NCBI RefSeq assembly: GCF_014645355.1
Contig: NZ_BMLS01000008.1
Coordinates: 124,001 to 188,000, forward strand
Direction of reading: 5' to 3'
Source: Bowmanella pacifica
GTDB lineage: Bacteria; Pseudomonadota; Gammaproteobacteria; Enterobacterales; Alteromonadaceae
DNA length: 64,000 nucleotides
Shown here piece after piece: positions 26,499 to 35,808 of this stretch. The notes below the pieces were generated by a model, which saw only the letters and a list, made by a program, of their open reading frames with translations, did no database searches and had not been told where the DNA came from. The translations under genes were made by a program, and so were the position numbers. Each line of letters begins with the position of its first letter. Position 1 is the stretch's first letter.

Positions 26499-28361
26499 AT
26501 GTCAATTGAAATGGAGCAATTTCACAATGTGTTCTTTGAAGAGAGTCAGGAACACTTGGATGAAATGGAACAATTCCTGATGGAGCTGGATCTTGAACAG
26601 CCGGATAAGGAGCTGCTCAACAGTATTTTCAGAGCCGCGCACTCCATAAAAGGCGGTAGCGGCATTTTTGGTTTTGATGCCCTGACAGGTTTGACTCATG
26701 TGATGGAAAACCTATTGGACAGGGCCCGTAAAGACACATTGCAGCTAACTACCGCCATCGTCGATACCTTATTGTCGACGGTCGATATTTTAAAAGGGAT
26801 TTTGAATAGCTATCGCAGTGGCGGTGACATTGACTGGGCAGCCATTTCGCAAGGCACCGAGCAATTGGAGCAGATGCTCAGCAAAGGGGTAGAGCCAGCA
26901 GATGAAAAAGGTTACGGGCTGTTTGAACAGCCGGTTCTCGGCAAAGTCGATGACAGCTTTGGTTTTTTTGAGGAACACACCGATGTTGCTGAAGATGAGG
27001 GCTTCGGTTTATTTGATATGGAAGAGTCCGCTGTCAGCGAGACATCAGAAGGGGATAAAGCCGATGTCGTCCCCGCCAGCACTGAACCGCAAACAAGCCA
27101 GGCTCAAGATAAAGGCACAGCTTCCCAGCCCCATCAACCAACAGTAGAGCGAAAAGCCCCCGCAGCGTCGGTGGAGTCCAGCACCATTCGGGTTGATACG
27201 CAAAAAATAGACGCCTTGGTTAACTTGGTGGGGGAATTAGTGATCACCCAGTCTATGTTGGCCATGATTGGTGACAAAGGTGGATTGGAAGCTGAAGAGC
27301 GACGCCAGGCGGCGCTTGTTGAGTTGCAACGTAATACCAGGGAGATCCAGGAAGCGGTGATGTCGATGAGAATGCTGCCAATGTCTTTTGTGTTTAACCG
27401 TTTTCCCCGCTTGGTCAGGGATTTGTCGGGCAAGCTGGGAAAATCTGTTGATTTACAAATTGAAGGCGGCAATACCGAGATTGACAAAGGCTTGATTGAA
27501 AAGCTGGTTGATCCTTTAACTCACTTGGTGCGCAACAGCATCGACCATGGCATTGAAGCGCCAGAGGTACGTGCGCAAAGCAAAAAGGACAGTGAAGGTC
27601 GCTTAATTCTTCGGGCCGCGCACAAGGGCGGCAGCATTTTGATTAGCATCATTGATGATGGGGCTGGCCTTAACCGCGCACGAATTCTGGCTAAAGCCAA
27701 AGATAACGCGATTTGGGTGTCCGAGAATCCTCAGGATATTGAAGTGTGGAACCTGATATTTGCGCCCGGTTTTTCTACGGCATCAGAGGTAACCGACGTA
27801 TCCGGTCGGGGAGTTGGTATGGACGTAGTCAAGCGCAACATCGAAGCGCTTGGTGGCCGGGTCGAGATTGAATCAGAGCAGGGCAAGGGGGCGGCTTTTC
27901 ATATTCGTTTGCCCTTAACCTTGGCGATTTTGGACGGCATGTGTGTGTCGGTTGGGGATCAGGTTTACGTGGTTCCGCTGGTGAATATTATCGAGTCTAT
28001 TCAGCCGCTAGCGGATCAGGTTAGAAGTATGGGCAATGATAAGTTGCTTTGGGTGCGCGAAGAATACTGGCCGTTGATTAGCCTGGGTCAACAGATGGAT
28101 GTTAGGCCTCAGCACAAAGAGGTAACGCAGGGCATAGTGGTGTTGATTGAAAGTGCCAAGAAGCGTTTTGGGCTGTGGGTAGATGCCTTGGTCGGTCAGC
28201 AGCAGGTCGTTATCAAGAGTCTTGAACAACATTACAAACGTGTGCCTGGTGTCGCAGGAGCAACCATTATGGGAGACGGCAGTGTTGCCCTGATCATGGA
28301 TGTTGAATCCTTAGCGACTCAGGTGAAAAGCGCCCCTCAACCCGTTCAGGAGGCATCATGA
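26499..28361 (+). CDS. cheA: chemotaxis histidine kinase CheA, without a recognisable P2 domain
   Basis: The 620-residue kinase has an N-terminal Hpt domain with His48 in Ala-Ala-His-Ser-Ile-Lys-Gly-Gly, a linker (about 125-225), a P3 dimerisation domain (Ile-Asp-Ala-Leu-Val-Asn-Leu-Val-Gly-Glu near 236), a P4 ATPase (Asn-Ser-Ile-Asp-His-Gly-Ile and Gly-Arg-Gly-Val-Gly-Met-Asp) and a P5 CheW-like domain to the end. The linker is acidic and too short for a normal P2. It contains three motifs, GYGLFEQ, SFGFFEE and GFGLFDM, starting at residues 138, 153 and 168. CheA phosphorylates CheY and CheB in response to receptors. Its stop overlaps cheW by 4 bp. Confidence 0.95.
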   Translation: MSIEMEQFHNVFFEESQEHLDEMEQFLMELDLEQPDKELLNSIFRAAHSIKGGSGIFGFDALTGLTHVMENLLDRARKDTLQLTTAIVDTLLSTVDILKGILNSYRSGGDIDWAAISQGTEQLEQMLSKGVEPADEKGYGLFEQPVLGKVDDSFGFFEEHTDVAEDEGFGLFDMEESAVSETSEGDKADVVPASTEPQTSQAQDKGTASQPHQPTVERKAPAASVESSTIRVDTQKIDALVNLVGELVITQSMLAMIGDKGGLEAEERRQAALVELQRNTREIQEAVMSMRMLPMSFVFNRFPRLVRDLSGKLGKSVDLQIEGGNTEIDKGLIEKLVDPLTHLVRNSIDHGIEAPEVRAQSKKDSEGRLILRAAHKGGSILISIIDDGAGLNRARILAKAKDNAIWVSENPQDIEVWNLIFAPGFSTASEVTDVSGRGVGMDVVKRNIEALGGRVEIESEQGKGAAFHIRLPLTLAILDGMCVSVGDQVYVVPLVNIIESIQPLADQVRSMGNDKLLWVREEYWPLISLGQQMDVRPQHKEVTQGIVVLIESAKKRFGLWVDALVGQQQVVIKSLEQHYKRVPGVAGATIMGDGSVALIMDVESLATQVKSAPQPVQEAS

Positions 28362-28861
28362 CATCAACAGCGCAACATGCCCTAAGCCATGCTGTTGCCC
28401 AGCGCGAGTTTCTGACCTTTGTACTGGGGGAGGAACACTATGCCCTGGATATTATGGCGGTGAAGGAAATTCGTGGCTATGAACCGGTAACTCGCATTGC
28501 CAATGCGCCGGCATTTATTAAGGGCGTACTGAATCTGCGCGGCGACATTGTGCCTATAGTGGATCTTCGTATGAAGTTTAATGTTGGTGAGGCCAGTTAC
28601 ACCGAATTTACTATCGTCATTATGTTGAATGTTGATGGGCGTATTGTCGGCGTGGTGGTTGACGGCGTATCCGATGTTATCGCGCTGGCTGAAGAAGAGG
28701 TTCGTCCACCGCCGGAGTTTGGCGTGGCGTTTGACAGTCAGTATCTGGTGGGACTGGCAACCATCGATGAGCAGTTAGTCATTTTAGTCGACATCGAAAA
28801 ACTGATATCCAGTGAAGAGCTCAGCTTGTTCGAGCAAAAGCAGAACAATGTACAGGAGTAG
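28358..28861 (+). CDS. cheW: chemotaxis coupling protein CheW
   Basis: The 167-residue CheW domain has Tyr-Ala-Leu-Asp-Ile near residue 28, Arg-Ile-Ala-Asn-Ala-Pro-Ala-Phe-Ile-Lys-Gly-Val-Leu-Asn-Leu-Arg-Gly near 46, the dimer-type Pro-Ile-Val-Asp-Leu-Arg, and a Val-Asp-Gly-Val-Ser-Asp-Val segment near 105. CheW bridges receptors and CheA in the array. It overlaps cheA by 4 bp with AGGAGG upstream, and the receptor gene follows 3 bp after its stop. Confidence 0.95.
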   Translation: MTSTAQHALSHAVAQREFLTFVLGEEHYALDIMAVKEIRGYEPVTRIANAPAFIKGVLNLRGDIVPIVDLRMKFNVGEASYTEFTIVIMLNVDGRIVGVVVDGVSDVIALAEEEVRPPPEFGVAFDSQYLVGLATIDEQLVILVDIEKLISSEELSLFEQKQNNVQE

Positions 28862-28864
28862 ATA

Positions 28865-31579
28865 ATGAAAACGCTGAATTGGGTTAATGACATCAGCATT
28901 CCCAGAAAGATGTTAGTTGTGGCCGTGCTGATTATTGTGGGAATTTCGCTACCCACTTACTTATTGTTGGATAACTCCTATCGCGACCAGGCGTTCACCG
29001 AGCAGGAAGTGATTGGTACCGCACCGGCAGACGGTGCGTTGGATTTAATGCGTAACGTATCCCTGCATCGTAATTTATCTACCCGGGTATTGCAGGGGGA
29101 TAGCCAGTTGAATGCTGAGATGCTGACCATGCGTAGCCAGATAGACGACAGCATCAAGGTGCTGGAAAGGCAGATGCTGGCTATCTCGACAGAATTCACT
29201 GTGGACAATGTACAACGCAGTTGGCAAAACGCGGTGGCCATGGTGGATAGAAATGATTCGGTTAAAGCGGCCTTTGATGCCCATACACAAACCATCACCG
29301 AGATTCGTGCAAGTTTAGGCGGTATTTTGCGCCAGACAGGCATGGCGTATGACCCTGAGCCCGCCAGCTACCATTTGATTATTGCCAACTATGATGCGCT
29401 GCCGTTATTGGTTGATGTGTTAGCTCAGGTGCGGGGGATCGGCGCTAAGGTACTGGCTGTTGGGCAGGTGACCGAGGCGGAAAAGCAGAGCATGGTCTCC
29501 CTGATCGAGCAGGTCAGTGAACCGCTAAACGTTTATGCAGAGAATCTGACTGCCGCCGCCGAACAAAATAGGCAACTTTCGACTTACGCTTCCACGGCCA
29601 AACAATTCAAGGAGCGTGTCCAAGTGTTGTTGATGATGGCGCGCAGAGAGGTAATTGACAAACCCCAGCTCGATTACGCGGCGGATCGCTTTACTGCCGA
29701 GTTTTCGCAGGTTTTAGGCGGGTTTTACGATCAGGGAGACAAGCTGTCCAATGAATTAGCGGGCTTGCTGCAGCATCGAATTGAAAATTTGTCAGCCGAG
29801 CGTATGCAGTCACTATTAGGCTTGCTCATATTCTTTTCCCTTGCGGCAGCGGCAACGGCTTTTGTGATTCGTGAAGTTATCAAAGGGATTAATAATGCCA
29901 TTATGGCGGCCAGAACTATTGCTAATGGACAATTTGATACACAGCTAGATGCCAAGCGTAAAGATGAACTGGGGCAACTGAACAATACCCTGGTTGATAT
30001 GAGTAACAAGCTGGCGGACGCTGCCGTGCAGGCAAAAGAGTCTCTGCGGGTTAGACAAGCGCTGGATAGCTCGTCGACCAATATCATGATTGCGGACAAT
30101 AGCAGGAACATCATTTACATGAATAAGTCGGTCAGCAAAATGCTTCGCGATGCAGAGCAGGAACTCAAAAAGGCGCTGCCGAACTTTGCGGTTGATGGGC
30201 TGATTGGCCGCAGTATGGACAGTTTTCATAAAAACCCGGCACACCAGGCCTCTTTATTGGAAAACCTCAAAACCACCTACGAGGCGCAAATTAAGGTTGG
30301 CAACCTGTACTTTGGCTTAATCGCCAACCCCATAGTATCCGAAAGTGGCGAACGTCTTGGCTCTGTAGTGGAGTGGCTAAACCGCACGGCTGAAGTTATG
30401 GCGGAGCAGGAAGTGACCCGCATTGTATCGGCGGCGGCTCGGGGGGATTTCAGCGAGCGGATTGACACAAAAGATAAAGCCGATTTTATGCTGACCATTG
30501 CTGAAGGTATCAACAGTTTAGTGAATATCACGGACACCGGCCTGAAAGATATTGCCAAGGTATTGATGGCTATTTCGGATGGTGATCTTACCCAGCGTAT
30601 CGATGCCGACTACCAAGGCACCTTTGAAGAACTCAAAGACTATTGTAATGAAACATCAAATAAGCTGACGGCAATCATGGGGCAGATCCGAGAGGCAACA
30701 GACACCATCAGCAGTGCTTCCAGTGAAATAGCCCAGGGTAATTCTGATTTATCCTCCAGAACCGAACAACAAGCCGCAAGCCTGGAAGAAACGGCGTCCA
30801 GTATGGAGGAACTGACCAGTACAGTTCGCTTAAACGCCGATAACGCGAAACAGGCAAACGGGCTGGCATCTCAGGCGGCCAATGTGGCAACGGATGGCGG
30901 CGAGCTGATTCAGCAAGTCGTGAATACTATGGCGTCAATCAATGAATCTGCACAAAAGATATCCGATATCATTGGGGTCATTGATGGTATTGCTTTTCAG
31001 ACCAATATCTTGGCGTTAAATGCTGCGGTGGAAGCCGCCAGAGCCGGAGAGCAGGGACGGGGCTTTGCGGTAGTGGCATCTGAAGTCAGAACCTTAGCTC
31101 AGCGTTCTGCCAATGCTGCAAAAGACATCAAGTCACTTATTTCAGACTCGGTGAACAAAATCGAAAATGGTAATGAATTGGTCAGTCAGTCTGGCGACAC
31201 CATGAAAGAAATCGTCACCGCCATCAAACGGGTTAACGACATTATGTCTGAAATTGCCGCAGCGTCTGCCGAGCAGTCTTCAGGTATTGATGAAATAGGT
31301 AAAGCCGTTACTCAGATGGATGAAATGACGCAACAAAATGCGGCGCTGGTGGAGCAGGCTGCTGCGGCTTCAGAGAGCTTGCAGTCACAGGCTCAGCAGC
31401 TCGCCAGACAAGTGGCGGTATTTAAACTAGATGGCAGTGCTGCACCTGCTGTGGCGATGCTGCCAGCAGCGAAGAAATCCACTGTTCAAGCCGTGCGATT
31501 GCCCAAAGAAGCGCGTAAAGGCAAACCCGCCGTTGCTCGGGTCACTTCTGCTGAAGAAGACGAATGGGAAAGCTTCTGA
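28865..31579 (+). CDS. methyl-accepting chemotaxis protein with periplasmic sensor, HAMP and PAS domains and a CheR-docking tail
   Basis: This 904-residue receptor has a first membrane helix (about residues 15-37), a large helical periplasmic domain (about 38-315), a second helix (about 318-338), HAMP (about 338-390), a PAS-like segment (about 395-515), a HAMP-like region (about 555-605) and a signalling domain. The tip of the signalling domain, [12 protein letters not shown], is near residue 716. The last five residues are EWESF, which fits the xWxxF pentapeptide that docks CheR and CheB in enteric receptors. The Ala-, Lys- and Val-rich stretch before it is a typical flexible tether. It is the main candidate input for this cluster; the ligand is unknown. 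Confidence 0.92.
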   Translation: MKTLNWVNDISIPRKMLVVAVLIIVGISLPTYLLLDNSYRDQAFTEQEVIGTAPADGALDLMRNVSLHRNLSTRVLQGDSQLNAEMLTMRSQIDDSIKVLERQMLAISTEFTVDNVQRSWQNAVAMVDRNDSVKAAFDAHTQTITEIRASLGGILRQTGMAYDPEPASYHLIIANYDALPLLVDVLAQVRGIGAKVLAVGQVTEAEKQSMVSLIEQVSEPLNVYAENLTAAAEQNRQLSTYASTAKQFKERVQVLLMMARREVIDKPQLDYAADRFTAEFSQVLGGFYDQGDKLSNELAGLLQHRIENLSAERMQSLLGLLIFFSLAAAATAFVIREVIKGINNAIMAARTIANGQFDTQLDAKRKDELGQLNNTLVDMSNKLADAAVQAKESLRVRQALDSSSTNIMIADNSRNIIYMNKSVSKMLRDAEQELKKALPNFAVDGLIGRSMDSFHKNPAHQASLLENLKTTYEAQIKVGNLYFGLIANPIVSESGERLGSVVEWLNRTAEVMAEQEVTRIVSAAARGDFSERIDTKDKADFMLTIAEGINSLVNITDTGLKDIAKVLMAISDGDLTQRIDADYQGTFEELKDYCNETSNKLTAIMGQIREATDTISSASSEIAQGNSDLSSRTEQQAASLEETASSMEELTSTVRLNADNAKQANGLASQAANVATDGGELIQQVVNTMASINESAQKISDIIGVIDGIAFQTNILALNAAVEAARAGEQGRGFAVVASEVRTLAQRSANAAKDIKSLISDSVNKIENGNELVSQSGDTMKEIVTAIKRVNDIMSEIAAASAEQSSGIDEIGKAVTQMDEMTQQNAALVEQAAAASESLQSQAQQLARQVAVFKLDGSAAPAVAMLPAAKKSTVQAVRLPKEARKGKPAVARVTSAEEDEWESF

Positions 31580-31591
31580 CGGGGGAAGGGC

Positions 31592-32416
31592 GTGAACTCA
31601 GGTGAAAAGGAATTTGCCTACACCAGGGCGGATTTTGACAATGTACGTAAGCTGCTTTACCAACTAACCCGGATTCATTTGGCCGACAGCAAGGATTCTA
31701 TGGTGTACAGCCGGTTGGTCAGGCGTTTGCGTGCGTTGAAAATACCGGGCTTTTCGCAGTATTTGCACTTTGTACAGACGCATGAGGAGGAGGTACAGCA
31801 CTTTATCAATGCGCTGACGACCAATTTGACGGCATTTTTCCGCGAGTCTCATCACTTCGAGGTATTAGCCGATTATCTTAGTCACCATAGTGTAAAACGT
31901 ATCTGGTGTGCAGCCAGCAGTACAGGAGAAGAGCCTTACTCCATTGCAATGACAGTTGCTGAAACTATGGGATGTTTTGATGCGGGGATTGAAATTATTG
32001 CCTCAGATATCGACAGCGGCGCGCTGCAAACGGCACAAGCCGGTATCTACAATGAGGACAGGATTAAATCGATTGCCACGCATCAGCGCAAGCAGTTCTT
32101 CTTAAAAGGCAAAGGTTCGCAGACCGGGAATGTCAAGGTGGTTCCGGAGTTAGCGCGAATGGTGACCTTTCGAAGAATTAACCTGACGGAGCACAAGTGG
32201 GATATTGATGGGCCGGTGGATGTGATTTTTTGTCGTAATGTGATGATCTATTTTGATAAACCCACTCAGTTAGAAATTCTGCAGCGTATGGTGAGGCTGC
32301 TGAAGCCTGATGGGCTTTACATTGCGGGCCATTCTGAAAACTATAGCCATGCCACTCATCTGGTGCGGCACTTGGGAAAAACCACTTATCATCCCGCTCG
32401 GGTGCAATCAGCATGA
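31592..32416 (+). CDS. cheR: chemotaxis protein methyltransferase CheR
   Basis: The 274-residue SAM-dependent glutamate methyltransferase has an N-terminal all-alpha domain, then Ala-Ala-Ser-Ser-Thr-Gly-Glu-Glu-Pro-Tyr-Ser near residue 108 (SAM-binding loop), Ile-Ala-Ser-Asp-Ile-Asp near 134, and Val-Ile-Phe-Cys-Arg-Asn-Val-Met-Ile-Tyr-Phe near 213. It methylates MCP glutamates for adaptation. A GTG start is used, with a GGGGGA-type purine run upstream. It follows the receptor by 12 bp, and its stop overlaps cheD by 4 bp. Confidence 0.95.
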   Translation: MNSGEKEFAYTRADFDNVRKLLYQLTRIHLADSKDSMVYSRLVRRLRALKIPGFSQYLHFVQTHEEEVQHFINALTTNLTAFFRESHHFEVLADYLSHHSVKRIWCAASSTGEEPYSIAMTVAETMGCFDAGIEIIASDIDSGALQTAQAGIYNEDRIKSIATHQRKQFFLKGKGSQTGNVKVVPELARMVTFRRINLTEHKWDIDGPVDVIFCRNVMIYFDKPTQLEILQRMVRLLKPDGLYIAGHSENYSHATHLVRHLGKTTYHPARVQSA

Positions 32417-33027
32417 ATGCCTTTGAACTGAATAATCAGCATTTGGCACCCAATCGCTATTTTGATCGCCACTTTGAGTGCGAAGCGGTAAAGATCCTAC
32501 CTGGTGAGTACTTTGTCACAGCAGACGGCATCATGATTGTCACCGTCCTGGGCTCCTGTGTATCGGTGTGTTTGCGCGATCCGGTGCGCTGCGTAGGTGG
32601 TATGAACCATTTTCTGCTGCCAAATGAAGGTGGGCCGGACAATTCTGCCTGGTCGGATTCGGCGCGCTATGGTGTTTATGCCATGGAGATACTAATTAAT
32701 CATTTGATTAAACTAGGGGCTAAGCGCAGCAGCTTGGAAGCAAAAGTGTTTGGGGGAGGGAATGTACTTCGTGGGCTCACCTCAAATACCGTTGGAGAGC
32801 GAAATTGCGAGTTTGTGCTGGAGTTCTTGCGTATTGAGCAAATCCCAGTTGTTGCTAGTGATTTGTTAGATCAGTATCCGCGTAAAGTTTACTTCTTCCC
32901 GAGCAGTGGCAAAGTCATGGTGCGAAAAATCAAGTCTCTGCACAACACCACCATTATGGACCGGGAGAGTGAATACCGTATGCGTATTCGTCATGCGCCC
33001 AAAAGTGGCGGTGTGGACTTGTTTTAG
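32413..33027 (+). CDS. cheD: chemoreceptor glutamine deamidase CheD
   Basis: The 204-residue CheD has the active-site Cys in Thr-Val-Leu-Gly-Ser-Cys-Val-Ser-Val and the His in Gly-Gly-Met-Asn-His-Phe-Leu-Leu-Pro, about 22 residues later. Lys-Val-Phe-Gly-Gly-Gly further on is also characteristic. CheD deamidates receptor Gln residues to Glu, making them methylatable. In some bacteria it works with CheC, but no cheC is present here. It overlaps cheR by 4 bp. Confidence 0.95.
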   Translation: MNAFELNNQHLAPNRYFDRHFECEAVKILPGEYFVTADGIMIVTVLGSCVSVCLRDPVRCVGGMNHFLLPNEGGPDNSAWSDSARYGVYAMEILINHLIKLGAKRSSLEAKVFGGGNVLRGLTSNTVGERNCEFVLEFLRIEQIPVVASDLLDQYPRKVYFFPSSGKVMVRKIKSLHNTTIMDRESEYRMRIRHAPKSGGVDLF

Positions 33028-33036
33028 GAAACGTCT

Positions 33037-34083
33037 ATGAGCATTAAAGTGCTGGTCGTGGATGATTCGGCGTTGATTAGGCAATTACTGGGTGAAATCA
33101 TTCGCCAGGCCCCTGATATGCAACTCGTTGGTGTGGCACAAGATGCTTATGTGGCAAGGGATCTGGTTAATCAACGCGCGCCTGATGTCATTACTCTGGA
33201 TATAGAAATGCCCAAGGTGGATGGCCTGACATTTCTGGACAAGTTAATGAAAGCCAGGCCCACACCAGTATTGATGATATCGACACTGACCGAAGCAGGC
33301 GCAGAAGCCACACTCAGAGCACTGGAATTGGGGGCGGTTGATTTTATTGCCAAGCCCAAGCTGGATGTGGCCCAAGGTATAGAACAATACAGTCAGCAAA
33401 TACTGGATAAAATTCGCATGGCTGCCACATCTCGTGTCCGTAAAGTGCAGCGAACTGCTTCAGTATCATCTCCCCCTTATGTGAATACTGGCACAGAGAA
33501 GATCATTGCTATTGGTGCATCGACCGGAGGAACCGAAGCTATCAAGGAAGTGCTTACCGGCTTGCCTGCCAACAGCCCCGCTGTTGTTATCACTCAGCAT
33601 ATGCCTCCGGGGTTTACCACGACTTACGCCAAAAGGCTCGACGGGCTTTGCGCTCTCTCTGTCAGTGAGGCAAAAGACGGTATGCGGGTACTCCCCGGCC
33701 ACGCATATTTAGCGCCAGGCAACTTACATCTGTGTATTGAAAAATATGGTGCTGACTACCGGATAAGGCTGTTTGATACAGAGCGGGTCAGTGGACATAA
33801 GCCATCCGTTGATGTGATGTTTCAATCGTTAGCGGAGTGTGCAGGTAAAAATGTGTTGGCGGTCATATTAACCGGCATGGGCAAGGATGGCGCACTTGGT
33901 ATGCAGGCTATTAAAGCAGTCGGAGGCACCACGCTGGCACAAGATGAAGAAAGTTGTGTGGTTTTTGGTATGCCTAAGGAAGCCATAAGGCTGGGCGGGG
34001 TAGATAAGGTATTGCCGCTGGGTGAAATCAGCAGAACCGCCTTGGAGGTATTGAGCCGGTTAGGGGCCGGTACGCGCCTATAG
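33037..34083 (+). CDS. cheB: chemotaxis methylesterase/response regulator CheB
   Basis: The 348-residue protein joins a receiver (Asp55 in Leu-Asp-Ile-Glu-Met-Pro) by a short linker to the methylesterase domain. The catalytic Ser lies in Gly-Ala-Ser-Thr-Gly-Gly-Thr-Glu near residue 160, the His in Gln-His-Met-Pro-Pro-Gly near 188 and the Asp in Gly-Met-Gly-Lys-Asp-Gly-Ala near 284. CheB demethylates receptors after CheA phosphorylation. AGGAAA precedes the ATG. It closes the cluster: about 145 bp separates it from the next gene. Confidence 0.95.
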   Translation: MSIKVLVVDDSALIRQLLGEIIRQAPDMQLVGVAQDAYVARDLVNQRAPDVITLDIEMPKVDGLTFLDKLMKARPTPVLMISTLTEAGAEATLRALELGAVDFIAKPKLDVAQGIEQYSQQILDKIRMAATSRVRKVQRTASVSSPPYVNTGTEKIIAIGASTGGTEAIKEVLTGLPANSPAVVITQHMPPGFTTTYAKRLDGLCALSVSEAKDGMRVLPGHAYLAPGNLHLCIEKYGADYRIRLFDTERVSGHKPSVDVMFQSLAECAGKNVLAVILTGMGKDGALGMQAIKAVGGTTLAQDEESCVVFGMPKEAIRLGGVDKVLPLGEISRTALEVLSRLGAGTRL

Positions 34084-34229
34084 CCTCACGGTGCTTACCC
34101 ATATATTGATCTGTTCATTTATTGAACTTTTTACATGCATAATAGCGCGGTCTGACTCCAGTATTATCATGATACTCAGAGGGTTAAATCAAAATATTAT
34201 TGGAATAATATGCATAAAAGGGAAGACCG

Positions 34230-34694
34230 ATGAAATACAAATGCCTCCTTGGCTTTTTTGCCCTGATGTTAAGTGGCTGCAACTCCACCAACAGTGGCTC
34301 AACCAATGACTTTAACAGCGAAACGTTGTTTCAGGATTTCATTGCTAATCAGGAGCTCAAAAGTATCAATAAAGCCGCTCCCTTTATTCTTTCAGACTAT
34401 ATGATTCTGGATGATCAACATGTGGCTTTGGTAACTCGAAATAGAAAGTACTTTTTAGCCTCACTATCCAGTGCACCATGTGCGAAGCTCGAATTTGCCG
34501 AACGTATTGGGATACTACAGCAAGAAAAAGAGGTGGCCGCAGCTGGAGATCAAATTGTCAGGGTAGGTTATGAGCAACAAGGTTGTGTTATCGACACCTT
34601 GTTTAAATTGAATCGCGTACAATACGAAGAGCTATCCAATTTAAATATAAAACGTCGCTATAACACCAACATTAATGCTCCGACACGCTTTTAG
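34230..34694 (+). CDS. small lipoprotein, DUF6491-like
   Basis: The 154-residue product starts with a lipoprotein signal and lipobox Leu-Ser-Gly-Cys, so Cys17 should be lipidated. The mature part has two cysteines, in Pro-Cys-Ala-Lys-Leu-Glu-Phe-Ala and Gly-Cys-Val-Ile-Asp. An isoleucine-rich Arg-Ile-Gly-Ile-Leu segment sits between them. This spacing resembles DUF6491 proteins; the assignment is from memory and moderate. It is not clearly part of the chemotaxis operon, since 146 bp with possible promoter elements precede it. Confidence 0.7.
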   Translation: MKYKCLLGFFALMLSGCNSTNSGSTNDFNSETLFQDFIANQELKSINKAAPFILSDYMILDDQHVALVTRNRKYFLASLSSAPCAKLEFAERIGILQQEKEVAAAGDQIVRVGYEQQGCVIDTLFKLNRVQYEELSNLNIKRRYNTNINAPTRF

Positions 34695-34731
34695 TCAGCT
34701 TTAGCTTACGTAGGCGAAATTGGCGTCAATA

Positions 34732-34764
34732 AAAAAAACCGTGTAATTTACACGGGTCTTTTAT
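34732..34764 (-). terminator. intrinsic terminator of tmRNA
   Basis: CCGTGTAA pairs with TTACACGG and is followed on the minus strand by a run of eight T. It lies directly past the tmRNA CCA end. The mirror-image A/T tracts could also serve the upstream lipoprotein gene. Confidence 0.85.
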
Positions 34765-34765
34765 T

Positions 34766-35125
34766 TGGTGGAGCTGGCGGGACTTGAACCCGCGTCCAGA
34801 AAGCGTCAACCGTTGGTACTACATGCTTAGTCTGTCTTTTATTTAACTACGTTGGACTCCGGCAGACAGGATTCCTAGTAGCTGTCCTGATACTATTTCG
34901 CGGTTCAACCTCAGGAAGTTTCCCTCGCTAGTCCATGATGATGACCTTCCGAACCTCTACCCATGGACAAGGCCAGAGTGGAAGGGCACTAAACCGGTTA
35001 TTAAGCGGCTAGTGCGTAGTTTTCGTCGTTTGCGACTACTTTAAAGTGGCTTTTTTAAGAGGCCAGCCACAACCTCTGCATGCACCTCGGGCGTCCTGAA
35101 TCCTGTCGAATCCAAAATCAGCCCC
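34766..35125 (-). ncRNA. ssrA: transfer-messenger RNA
   Basis: The minus strand begins GGGGCTGATTTTGGATTCGA at 35125 and ends in an acceptor/T-arm with GGTTCAAGTCC and the encoded CCA at 34766, about 360 nt in all. The tag reading frame at 35033-35001 reads ANDENYALAA followed by TAA, close to the E. coli tag. tmRNA with SmpB rescues stalled ribosomes and marks the nascent protein for ClpXP degradation. smpB lies immediately upstream on the same strand, and a terminator follows directly. Confidence 0.98.
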
Positions 35126-35166
35126 GAAATGGGTATCGCCAGACGCATAATCAGGCGAGTAAGCTG

Positions 35167-35196
35167 ATCATAGCACAAGAAAATTACACTTGTCTT
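35167..35196 (-). promoter_or_regulatory. candidate ssrA promoter
   Basis: On the minus strand AAGACA (35196-35191) and TATGAT (35172-35167) are 18 bp apart, about 40 bp upstream of the mature tmRNA 5' end. That leaves a short 5' leader to be removed by RNase P. The -35 match is modest. Confidence 0.4.
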
Positions 35197-35224
35197 GCGC
35201 TTTGTATCAACCTGCTGATTAGTA

Positions 35225-35704
35225 TCAGCTTTTATGCTTCATAAGGCGCTCTTTCTGCCTCTGCCAGTCGCGATCCTTGATGGTATCCCGCTTATCTTGG
35301 TTTTGCTTTCCCTTCGCCAGGTAGATTTCAACTTTAACCCAGCATTTTTTCCAGTACATGGCCGTTGCGACGATGGAATAGCCTTTTTGCTCGCGGGCAC
35401 CAAGCAGACGATTTAACTCTCGTTTGTTCAGCAAGAGCTTGCGGCTGCGGTCAGGATCACAAATAACGTGACTGGACGCTTCCTTCAGGGGCTGAATTGT
35501 TGCCCCTAACAGGTAAGCCTCGCCGTTCTGAATAATGACATAACTATCCGCAATATTGACCTTTCCGGCCCGGATACTTTTGACTTCCCAGCCCTGCAAG
35601 GAAATACCGGCCTCGAGCTTATCTTCCAGGAAGTACTCGTGCCTAGCCTTCTTATTCAGCGCAATGGTGCCGCTTTGATTGGATTTGGTGTTCTTCTTTT
35701 TCAT
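35225..35704 (-). CDS. smpB: SsrA-binding protein SmpB
   Basis: The 159-residue protein has the SmpB core: [11 protein letters not shown] near residue 14, Leu-Gln-Gly-Trp-Glu-Val-Lys-Ser near 36, and the basic C-terminal tail with Asp-Lys-Arg-Asp-Thr-Ile-Lys and Trp-Gln-Arg that enters the ribosomal mRNA channel. It binds tmRNA and is needed for trans-translation. The N terminus aligns with E. coli SmpB, so the ATG at 35704 is right. No Shine-Dalgarno precedes it; see the promoter entry. Confidence 0.97.
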   Translation of the reverse strand: MKKKNTKSNQSGTIALNKKARHEYFLEDKLEAGISLQGWEVKSIRAGKVNIADSYVIIQNGEAYLLGATIQPLKEASSHVICDPDRSRKLLLNKRELNRLLGAREQKGYSIVATAMYWKKCWVKVEIYLAKGKQNQDKRDTIKDRDWQRQKERLMKHKS

Positions 35705-35712
35705 GGCGGCGT

Positions 35713-35735
35713 ATTATACTGCAACGAATTTTTTT
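35713..35735 (-). promoter_or_regulatory. candidate smpB promoter giving a nearly leaderless transcript
   Basis: On the minus strand TATAAT occupies 35718-35713, only eight bases before the ATG. A CAGACA-like -35 element lies 16-17 bp upstream. Transcription from it would start at or within two or three bases of the start codon. Confidence 0.45.
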
Positions 35736-35808
35736 GTCTGCGACGACGTATAAAATATTTATCGGCGGGCAATTTTTCGCCCTAAGTAGGGCTGACAGAG
35801 GAGAATTG

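Noticed and set aside
34091-34309. A 72-codon frame between cheB and the lipoprotein gene
   Set aside because: It overlaps the well-supported lipoprotein start out of frame, has no ribosome binding site and no recognisable domain.
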